Positions 1 through 5,389 of a stretch of 5,389 nucleotides of DNA are shown piece by piece. The notes beneath the pieces are model-generated. The model made no database searches and was not told the DNA's origin. It saw only the letters and a program-made list of their open reading frames with translations. The stretch's first letter is position 1; every line of letters begins with the position of its first letter. The position numbers and the translations under genes are program-made. The stretch is from NCBI GenBank assembly GCA_030632545.1, contig DAOVUO010000222.1, forward strand, positions 1 to 5,389. The letters are read 5' to 3'. Source of the DNA: Bacteroidales bacterium. GTDB lineage: Bacteria > Bacteroidota > Bacteroidia > Bacteroidales > DYOH01.

Positions 1-513
1 ACTAAAATTCATTTCTTTAGCACATAATTCAGCAGCGTTACCCATGTGGTAATTATTATAAACTTCCCAAAGACCGTCATGTACAATTCCATCAACAAGT
101 TTAACGTTACCTAATTTATTTCCATAACGAGCAGTTGGAGAATAGTAAGGTACTAGCGACATATTTTCCATTCCACCAGCAACAACAACATCATTATCAC
201 CCAAAAGTATAGTCTGCGTACCAATCATAACAGATTTCATTCCAGAGGCACAAACTTTATGAATGGTAGTACAAGGAACAGTATTTGGTATACCGCCAAA
301 TATAGCTGCCTGACGAGCAGGTGCTTGTCCTACGTTTGCTTGCAATACATTTCCCATAAAAACTTCGTTAATAACTGCGGGCTCTATACCTGCTTTTTCT
401 ACGGCCCCTTTTATTACTGTAGCACCTAGTTCAGTGGCCTTTACACTTGATAATGCACCACCAAAACTTCCAAGAGGTGTTCTAACTGCGGATACAATAT
501 ATACTTCTTTCAT
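1..513 (-). CDS. Thiolase (acetyl-CoA C-acetyltransferase/acyltransferase), N-terminal part, cut by window edge
   Basis: A thiolase condenses two acetyl-CoA to acetoacetyl-CoA or cleaves 3-ketoacyl-CoA in the cytoplasm. The 171 visible codons begin MKEVYIVSAVRTPLGSFGG, the standard thiolase N-terminus. Family signatures follow in order: GNVLQANVGQAPARQAA (residues 54-70), the nucleophile motif HKVCASGMKS with Cys88, AGGMENMS (112-119) and YHMGNAAE (155-162). Cys88 sits where the acylated cysteine lies in the biosynthetic enzymes AtoB and PhaA. Family members are about 390 residues, so a little under half is present; the C-terminal half with the catalytic His and second Cys lies outside the window. 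The ATG at 513 is chosen because the protein then starts exactly at the conserved N-terminus. No Shine-Dalgarno motif precedes it. The gene is divergent from the protease gene. Family is certain, but the sequence does not separate the biosynthetic (atoB/phaA/thlA) from the degradative (fadA) role, so no symbol is given. Confidence 0.95.
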   Translation of the reverse strand, partial: MKEVYIVSAVRTPLGSFGGALSSVKATELGATVIKGAVEKAGIEPAVINEVFMGNVLQANVGQAPARQAAIFGGIPNTVPCTTIHKVCASGMKSVMIGTQTILLGDNDVVVAGGMENMSLVPYYSPTARYGNKLGNVKLVDGIVHDGLWEVYNNYHMGNAAELCAKEMNFS

Positions 514-566
514 AGTTCAATGTTTTTTAAAATTGTTGTGAAAATAGTGAATTTTGATTTTTTACT

Positions 567-596
567 CAAATTTATTTTGACTATTGGATAAATAAA
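567..596 (-). promoter_or_regulatory. Candidate Bacteroidota-type promoter for the thiolase gene
   Basis: On the minus strand TAAATTTG (574 down to 567) matches perfectly the TAnnTTTG -7 element used by the Bacteroidota primary sigma factor. An imperfect -33 element, TTTA instead of TTTG, lies at 596-593, 18 nt upstream. This would place transcription start near 560 and leave a leader of about 45-50 nt before the ATG at 513. The motif match is seen; use as a promoter is inferred, and AT-rich DNA yields such matches by chance. Confidence 0.5.
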
Positions 597-645
597 ATAT
601 TAACTATGAATACTAAAAAGTCAATGCGAAATGCTTAATTTTTCC

Positions 646-653
646 TATATTTC
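646..653 (+). promoter_or_regulatory. Weak candidate -7 element for the protease operon
   Basis: TATATTTC matches seven of eight positions of TAnnTTTG (last base C instead of G). It lies 20 bp before the ATG at 674, implying a very short leader. No TTTG -33 element is seen at the expected distance. The element overlaps a short inverted repeat, ATATTT-CGAA-AAATAT (647-662). It is the best candidate in this 160-bp intergenic region for the plus-strand operon, but the support is thin. Confidence 0.3.
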
Positions 654-673
654 GAAAAATATAATACTGATTT

Positions 674-2884
674 ATGTCGATTAAGCATTTTTTTACTTTA
701 GTTTTATTAGTTGTTTTTTTTCAATTCTCTTTTTCTCAGATAGTTACAAATGAATTGCCTTTAGGTGTGCAATTAAAATTGGGTGTTGAGAAAATAGAAA
801 AAATTCAAGTTTCACCAATTGTTAATTTACTGACAACCAGTGAAATTAAACCTATTGCACAACAGTTTGCTTATCTTATAAATACTGATATTTCACCTTT
901 GAATGAAGGACATTGGACAGATGTTAGTGGTGGAAGAGTTTGGCAGCTTGTTATTCAAAGCAAAGGGGCTTATTCATTAAATTTCACATTAGAACCATTT
1001 TTGTTGCCTTTAGGTGCAAAATTGTTTTTTTATAGTGCCGATAATACATATATAGTAGGTGCAATTACTGCTGCAAATAATAAAGATTTTAAAAAATTGC
1101 CAATACAGGCCATTCCTGGCGATATGGTTATTGTAGAGTATTTTTTGCCCGATGGAGTTGATTTTAAGAACGATTTTAGGATTACTCGGATTGGACACGA
1201 TTTTAAAAATGCTTTTGGATCGCATGAATCTGGCCCATGCGAAGTTAATGTTAATTGCGCCGAAGGTGATGATTGGCAAATTGAAAAACGTTCAGTCGCT
1301 AAAATAATTATTGACAATTCATACTATTGTACGGGAGCACTTATAAATAATACGAAGCAAGATGCTAGGCCATATTTGTTAACTGCTGCACATTGTATTC
1401 ATCAATTTTCTGAGGCAGAAAATTCAGTATTTTATTTTAATTACGAAAGTGCAGATTGTGAAGGTACTTCTACTCCACCAATACAAACAATTGGTGGCTC
1501 ATCGCTTATTGCAACAGGTAAAAATGAGAACCTTGATTTTACTTTGCTGGAATTATCAGTTATGCCACCAGAAAGTTTTGAGCCGTATTTGGCTGGTTGG
1601 AATAGGGAGGCAATTCCGTCAAGTGATGTAACTTCAATTCATCATCCAGATGGAGATATAAAAAAAATTTCGCGGGATTACGATGCTACGATTATAGGCG
1701 ATTTTGGTTATGGATACGATTCATATTCACATTGGCAAATTTTACAATGGGATGTGGGAACTACTGAAGGCGGTTCTTCTGGCTCACCACTTTTTGATGC
1801 AGAGCATTTAATTATTGGCGATTTAACGGGCGGCGAAGCAAATTGTGTAAATCCAGTTAATGATTATTATGCTCGATTTGACAAATCTTGGGAAGATTAT
1901 TCTGAAGATTTTTATCAGCTTAAAACTTGGCTCGACCCTACAGGCTCAGGCACTATGAAACTAGAAGGCTTTGATCCATATTCTCAGAAGTACAAATGGG
2001 ATTTATCTGCTTATTTAGTGCATAATATCGAAGACATAGGATGTTCTGACTCTATTAGCCCATATTTTATAGTAAAAAATCAAGGATTAGAAAAAGTGGA
2101 TAGTTTTGAATATGATTTGTATATAGATGAAATATTAGCAAAATCTGGCAAATATAATACTACTTTAAATTCGGGATTTTCAATAAATGTGTATTTAGGT
2201 TCTATTCATAAGGATTTTGGAGATCACACACTTGCATTTATTGTAAAAAATCCAAATGGAGAGCAAGATGAAAATTCTATAAATGATACAATATATAAAG
2301 AGTTTAATTTACTAAATGGCGTGGCCTTAGAGCTTGAACTAAAGACAGATGATTATGCCTACGAAACATGGTGGGAGCTTGAAAACTCTCAAAACGAAGT
2401 TATTTATTCAAGCGATGTATATGGTGATACCACACTATACACAAGTAATTTTTGTTTAGAATATTCGTGCTATATATTTAAAATGTACGATCAAAGTTCA
2501 GATGGTATATGCTGTGATTTTGGTAATGGATATTATAGTTTACGCAATTCTTTTACGGATGAAGTAATAGCGTCAGGTGGTGAGTTTTTGGACGAGGACT
2601 TTAGCTCTTTTTGCTTAACTCCATCTGGACTTAACCAAACTCAAGACTTTCCATACCGAATGTTTCCAAATCCTGCATCTTATCTTAACCCTGTAATAGA
2701 AGTTTTTCTTGATTCAGCATATTCCGTCAATATTTTTAATTTGAATGGAAAATTGCTGTATTCCGAAAATGAAGTATATAACAGGAGTGAGCTTAATTTG
2801 AGTAATTGGGAAAATGGTATTTACATTATACATTTAAGCTCTGGCGATAAACATGTTGTGGATAAATTAATTATTATGAAATAA
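674..2884 (+). CDS. Secreted lysyl-endopeptidase-like serine protease with T9SS C-terminal sorting domain
   Basis: This 736-residue pre-pro-protein is predicted to cut proteins after lysine at the surface or outside the cell. Residues 1-21 are a signal peptide (cleavage probably SFS|Q22). Residues about 70-178 form the propeptide domain common to these proteases. The catalytic domain (about 184-435) matches, as I recall it, Achromobacter protease I: triad His240 (TAAHC), Asp288 (NLDFTLLEL) and Ser369 (GGSSGSP). Cysteines 189, 195, 219, 241, 262 and 391 reproduce its three-disulfide pattern, and IHHP and WLDP are also shared. Asp397 aligns with the lysine-selecting S1-pocket Asp225. Then come a CARDB-like beta domain (about 443-548), a cysteine-rich domain with DQSSDGICC (about 550-648) and a type A T9SS tail (about 660-736) with FPNP, NGIY and a basic KLIIMK end. 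The ATG at 674 gives a proper signal peptide; no Shine-Dalgarno motif precedes it. The protease family is firm; lysine specificity is inferred. Confidence 0.93.
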   Translation: MSIKHFFTLVLLVVFFQFSFSQIVTNELPLGVQLKLGVEKIEKIQVSPIVNLLTTSEIKPIAQQFAYLINTDISPLNEGHWTDVSGGRVWQLVIQSKGAYSLNFTLEPFLLPLGAKLFFYSADNTYIVGAITAANNKDFKKLPIQAIPGDMVIVEYFLPDGVDFKNDFRITRIGHDFKNAFGSHESGPCEVNVNCAEGDDWQIEKRSVAKIIIDNSYYCTGALINNTKQDARPYLLTAAHCIHQFSEAENSVFYFNYESADCEGTSTPPIQTIGGSSLIATGKNENLDFTLLELSVMPPESFEPYLAGWNREAIPSSDVTSIHHPDGDIKKISRDYDATIIGDFGYGYDSYSHWQILQWDVGTTEGGSSGSPLFDAEHLIIGDLTGGEANCVNPVNDYYARFDKSWEDYSEDFYQLKTWLDPTGSGTMKLEGFDPYSQKYKWDLSAYLVHNIEDIGCSDSISPYFIVKNQGLEKVDSFEYDLYIDEILAKSGKYNTTLNSGFSINVYLGSIHKDFGDHTLAFIVKNPNGEQDENSINDTIYKEFNLLNGVALELELKTDDYAYETWWELENSQNEVIYSSDVYGDTTLYTSNFCLEYSCYIFKMYDQSSDGICCDFGNGYYSLRNSFTDEVIASGGEFLDEDFSSFCLTPSGLNQTQDFPYRMFPNPASYLNPVIEVFLDSAYSVNIFNLNGKLLYSENEVYNRSELNLSNWENGIYIIHLSSGDKHVVDKLIIMK

Positions 2885-2898
2885 CTAAAGCAAAAACA

Positions 2899-5109
2899 AT
2901 GAAAAAATTTTTGAAAGTACTTATGTATTTCTTTTTGATTGTGATTATAGGTGCAGGTGGCGTATACCTTTATTACAATAATTTTAGACAAATTGAACAA
3001 CAGGATATTTTTAATGCAGTTCCTAATAATGCCATTTTTGTAATTGAGACCTCAAATGCACCAAAAGCATGGGACGAATTTACACAAAGTGATATATGGG
3101 CGCATCTTAGTCAGAATCCAAATTTAGCCGAAATTGATACTTATATGATAGATTTTCAGGAAATTTTGGCTTATCCTGGTGTTAGTGCCGTTTTTCATGG
3201 TGGACTTACCGACAGAAAAGTACTGTTGAGTGCCCACATGATTGGTGGGAATGATTACGATTTTATGTACATCATAGACATGAAAAAAGCACCAAATTTT
3301 ATGGCTTTAACTAAGGCTTTAAAATTAACAGGTTTTGATGTAAAGGACAGAAAATATAAAGGGGAAAAAATTATTGAATTGCACGATAATTTAAGTAAGG
3401 ACGTTATTTATATCACTCTTTTTGATAATTTACTTTTAGTTAGTTATGTTGGAAATTTAATTGAAGATGCCTTATTGCATCGCTTAGAAAATAAGTGGAA
3501 TAAAAATCCCAATTTCATTAAAGTAGCTAATACAGTAAGAAACACTCAATTGGCAAATTTCTATTTTAATTATAAACTTTTCCCTTCGTTTGTGAATGTT
3601 TTTTCAGACGAAAAGACAGAGTCTCTTGATGATATAGCTAAGCAAATCGCATTTTCTGCTTATAGTTTAGATATTGATGATAAATTTATTAAACTTAATG
3701 GATATACAAGTTTGGATTCATTGCCCTCATATTTTAAAGCTCTTGCGAATGTAAATCCAGGGAAATCTCGTATTCACGAGATATTAAGCGACCAAACGGC
3801 TTTTTTAATGAGTATTGGATTCGAAGATTTCAACACATTTTATGCTGAGCTTACAAATCAATATACTGCTGAAAGTCCTGAGGACTTTGAAGATATTCAG
3901 TCGAATGTGGAAAATTTAGAAAAGCTATTAAAAATAAACTTACAAGCAAATTTATTTAATTGGATAGGACAAGAAATTGCCTTTGCAAAATTTCGTCCAG
4001 ATGCTGAAACCAGGGTCGAAGATGTTATTGTTGCAATTCATGCAAACGATATTCAATTGGCAAAAGATGGATTTGGACATATTATTCAGCAAGTAGAAAG
4101 ACGTTCGCCTGTAAAATTTTCTATGATTGTTTACAAAAATTTTGAAATTTCGTTTTTAGATGTTAAAGGCTTTTTTCGTGTCTTTTTAGGCAAATTATTC
4201 GAAAAACTTGAAAAACCATACATTACTTATATCGAGGATTATGTTATTCTTAGCAACTCGCTTCCTGCGATAAAGAAAGCAATAGACGATTATGCTCTTG
4301 GTCAAACACTTGGTAGAAGTGAAAAGTTTGTTGATTTTAGGGATAATTTTTCGCCTAAATCAAATGTATCCATGTTTATTCAAATGCCTAAAATGTACAC
4401 TAATTTGTATCAATTTAGTAGTTTGGAAGATAGAAAAGTAATTACGGAAAACAAGGAATTGATATTAAGTTTTGCTCGCATTGGGTTTCAATTAAATTCT
4501 GACGATGGAATGTTTCAGAACTTTATATTGGCCGAGCATGATACTGCCGCACTTGTAGACGATCAGCTTGAGCTAATTGTAAATAATTTGAGTGATAGTA
4601 GTTCGGTGAATACTATTAGTAAACTTGATATTTTGAAAGATATTAGCGACACCACTCAATTTACTGAGGGGCCTTATAAAATATATTTTGATGCCGAACA
4701 AACTGTTGCAAAATTTGAAGCTATGGCAGTAGGTTCAAAATTAAATGGTATGGCAAAACTTTATTTTGAAAACGGTAAAATACAGGCAAATTTAAATTTT
4801 GCGGATAATATATTAAGTGGTGAGTGTAGTTATTATTATAATGATGAAAATTCCACTCAAAAATTATTATGTGAGTATACAAATGGTTCAATTAACGGAT
4901 TGTTTCGTGAGTTTCATGAAAATGGTGCGCAAAAATCAACTATAGAATACGAAGATGGAATGCCTAATGGTGAGGCAAAGTACTTTTATTCCACTGGTAG
5001 CCTTAAAATGGAAGGGGAATTTAAAGATAGTTTGAAATCTGGCAGATGGAAATTTTATGACAAAAAAGGTGAGCTAATCAGTAAAAAGCGTTATAAAAAA
5101 GGGATATAG
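2899..5109 (+). CDS. Membrane-anchored DUF3352-like protein with C-terminal MORN_2 repeats
   Basis: This 736-residue protein has no known biochemical function. A basic N-terminus (MKKFLK) precedes one hydrophobic segment (residues about 7-26) with no convincing signal-peptidase site or lipobox, so it is probably an N-in anchor with the rest in the periplasm. Residues about 36-560 resemble DUF3352-type Bacteroidota proteins: the NAVPNNAIFVIET opening, LLSAHMIGGNDYDFMYIID near 109-127, and YVILSNSLPAIKKAIDDY near 448-465. No catalytic motif is recognisable. Residues 615-736 are five MORN_2-type repeats of the YwqK-like kind (NG-aromatic-ENG pattern). The gene starts 14 bp after the protease stop with an A-rich spacer (CAAAAACA) and no Shine-Dalgarno motif, and a terminator follows about 57 bp after its stop, so the two genes probably share a transcript. 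The ATG at 2899 is chosen because it places the basic residues directly before the membrane segment. The DUF3352 assignment is from remembered family patterns and is fairly, not fully, certain. Confidence 0.85.
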   Translation: MKKFLKVLMYFFLIVIIGAGGVYLYYNNFRQIEQQDIFNAVPNNAIFVIETSNAPKAWDEFTQSDIWAHLSQNPNLAEIDTYMIDFQEILAYPGVSAVFHGGLTDRKVLLSAHMIGGNDYDFMYIIDMKKAPNFMALTKALKLTGFDVKDRKYKGEKIIELHDNLSKDVIYITLFDNLLLVSYVGNLIEDALLHRLENKWNKNPNFIKVANTVRNTQLANFYFNYKLFPSFVNVFSDEKTESLDDIAKQIAFSAYSLDIDDKFIKLNGYTSLDSLPSYFKALANVNPGKSRIHEILSDQTAFLMSIGFEDFNTFYAELTNQYTAESPEDFEDIQSNVENLEKLLKINLQANLFNWIGQEIAFAKFRPDAETRVEDVIVAIHANDIQLAKDGFGHIIQQVERRSPVKFSMIVYKNFEISFLDVKGFFRVFLGKLFEKLEKPYITYIEDYVILSNSLPAIKKAIDDYALGQTLGRSEKFVDFRDNFSPKSNVSMFIQMPKMYTNLYQFSSLEDRKVITENKELILSFARIGFQLNSDDGMFQNFILAEHDTAALVDDQLELIVNNLSDSSSVNTISKLDILKDISDTTQFTEGPYKIYFDAEQTVAKFEAMAVGSKLNGMAKLYFENGKIQANLNFADNILSGECSYYYNDENSTQKLLCEYTNGSINGLFREFHENGAQKSTIEYEDGMPNGEAKYFYSTGSLKMEGEFKDSLKSGRWKFYDKKGELISKKRYKKGI
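4741..5106 (+). repeat. Five tandem MORN_2-type protein repeats
   Basis: The 3' end of the DUF3352-like gene encodes five consecutive units. They begin at residues 615 (LNGMAKLYFENG), 639 (LSGECSYYYNDEN), 665 (INGLFREFHENG), 689 (PNGEAKYFYSTG) and 713 (KSGRWKFYDKKG). Four are exactly 24 residues and the second is 26. The shared pattern is x-[NS]-G-x4-[FY]-x3-G followed by a charged beta strand, as in MORN_2/YwqK-like repeats. The units are diverged at DNA level, so this is an old protein-level repeat and not a recent DNA duplication. The array ends exactly at the stop codon. Confidence 0.85.
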
Positions 5110-5165
5110 TAAACGCTTTTGCTAATAAATGCGAAGCATACTCGCCACCAATTTTATTAAAATTT

Positions 5166-5194
5166 TGTCCCGATTTGTTTCGGGACATTTTTTT
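5166..5194 (+). terminator. Intrinsic (rho-independent) terminator of the protease operon
   Basis: The stem TGTCCCGA (5166-5173) pairs perfectly with TCGGGACA (5180-5187) around a 6-nt TTTGTT loop and is followed directly by seven T residues (5188-5194). It is the most GC-rich stem in an otherwise AT-rich region and lies about 57 bp after the stop of the DUF3352-like gene. An AT palindrome, AATTTTA-T-TAAAATT (5150-5164), stands just before it. In the other direction the stem is followed by AAAATTTT, so any termination of a convergent transcript would be weaker. Confidence 0.9.
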
Positions 5195-5238
5195 AAAACT
5201 TAGCACACGAAACTTAAAACTTAACTGCCTGTCCCGAA
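5179..5238. repeat. 9-bp inverted repeat plus three AAACTTA copies downstream of the terminator
   Basis: TTCGGGACA (5179-5187, the right arm of the terminator) recurs inverted as TGTCCCGAA at 5230-5238. Between them AAACTTA occurs three times (5196-5202, 5210-5216, 5217-5223). The repeats are seen directly. Their meaning is unknown: decayed repeat, alternative hairpin, or the outer end of a mobile element lying to the right. Confidence 0.55.
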
Positions 5239-5271
5239 CATCCGGAAAGTATGAAATATATAGCAATCTTT

Positions 5272-5389
5272 TTATTTTTGCTTCAAAGAAATGAGCTGCT
5301 GAATATGATTAGCAACGGCATTTATGACGTTGTTCCAAAGCCACAATAAGCTGTGGCTCAAACTGTTTGACATTTGGTCTAAAGACAGA
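5272..5389 (-). CDS. Possible C-terminal end of an unidentified convergent gene, cut by window edge
   Basis: Reading the minus strand from 5388 gives 38 open codons ending in TAA at 5274-5272. The peptide starts LSLDQMSNSLSHSLLWLW and continues NNVINAVANHIQQLISLKQK, an amphipathic, helix-like composition plausible for a real protein end. I do not recognise the family. The stop lies 34 bp inside the 9-bp sequence at 5230-5238, a layout seen when a transposase ends just within an insertion-sequence terminus; that is inference. Against it, a second minus-strand frame is also open for 26 codons from 5389, so the segment is too short to settle by inspection. Confidence 0.35.
   Translation of the reverse strand, partial: LSLDQMSNSLSHSLLWLWNNVINAVANHIQQLISLKQK
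5339..5358. other. Small inverted repeat (stem-loop) near the right edge
   Basis: AGCCACA (5339-5345) and TGTGGCT (5352-5358) form a perfect 7-bp stem around ATAAGC. No T tract follows on either strand, so it does not look like a terminator. It falls within the possible minus-strand coding end and may be chance. Confidence 0.4.

Noticed and set aside
543..585. AATAGT (543-548) and ACTATT (580-585) inverted repeat in the divergent intergenic region
   Set aside because: Only six AT-rich bases per arm with a 31-bp gap; expected by chance in this composition.
606..638. Ten-codon leader-like open frame (MNTKKSMRNA) before the protease gene
   Set aside because: It lies upstream of the best promoter candidate, is very short, and shows neither regulatory codon enrichment nor an attenuator hairpin after it.
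1010..1317. Two overlapping minus-strand open frames of 89 and 95 codons antisense to the protease propeptide region
   Set aside because: They lie wholly inside a strongly supported gene, have no recognisable domain and no start context; they arise from the opposite strand of coding DNA.
1449..1631. Plus-strand 60-codon open frame inside the protease catalytic domain
   Set aside because: Out of frame with the catalytic triad coding sequence, which is clearly the real frame here; no family resemblance.
674..5109. Both main genes are exactly 2211 bp (736 residues), suggesting a duplication
   Set aside because: The two proteins share no domain, motif or composition pattern that I can see; equal length is coincidence.
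5078..5266. Minus-strand 62-codon open frame spanning the end of the DUF3352-like gene and the terminator
   Set aside because: It reads through the terminator hairpin and overlaps the repeat-encoding end of a real gene; its peptide has no recognisable feature.
5251..5349. Plus-strand 32-codon open frame starting MKYIAIFLFLLQ with a hydrophobic N-terminus
   Set aside because: It lies just after a strong terminator, no promoter match is evident, the GGAAAG before it is too close to the ATG to act as a ribosome site, and it is antisense to the longer minus-strand frame.
5312..5389. Alternative minus-strand frame from 5389, 26 codons ending ALEQRHKCRC before TAA
   Set aside because: Shorter than the neighbouring frame that ends at 5272 and no more protein-like; kept only as a reason for low confidence in the right-edge gene.

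Overview
This AT-rich window most likely comes from a member of the Bacteroidota. The evidence is a C-terminal type IX secretion (T9SS) sorting domain on a secreted protease, A-rich leaders without Shine-Dalgarno motifs before every start codon, and a close match to the TAnnTTTG -7 promoter element of that phylum. The genus cannot be told from what is visible.

Layout. Positions 1-513 (minus strand) hold the first 171 codons of a thiolase (acetyl-CoA acetyl/acyltransferase) that runs off the left edge. A 160-bp divergent intergenic region (514-673) separates it from two plus-strand genes only 14 bp apart (674-2884 and 2899-5109), probably one transcript, closed by a strong intrinsic terminator at 5166-5194. 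The last ~120 bases can be read as the C-terminal end of a convergent minus-strand gene. A 9-bp sequence at 5230-5238, just past its stop, repeats in inverted form part of the terminator stem and might mark a mobile-element boundary; this is tentative.

The first plus-strand gene encodes a secreted lysyl-endopeptidase-type serine protease. Its order is signal peptide, propeptide, catalytic domain with complete His-Asp-Ser triad and the six-cysteine pattern of Achromobacter protease I, a CARDB-like beta domain, a cysteine-rich DGICC domain and a type A T9SS tail. The second encodes a membrane-anchored protein with a large DUF3352-like domain ending in five 24-26-residue MORN_2-type repeats. The protease should reach the cell surface or medium through the periplasm and T9SS, and the second protein should face the periplasm. 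Their pairing suggests, without proving, a link in export, folding or envelope function. The thiolase is a housekeeping acyl-CoA enzyme with no evident link to either.

No tRNA, rRNA, CRISPR array or complete insertion sequence is visible. The parts most worth a second look are the protease active-site variations, the DUF3352-MORN fusion beside a T9SS protease, and the right edge.
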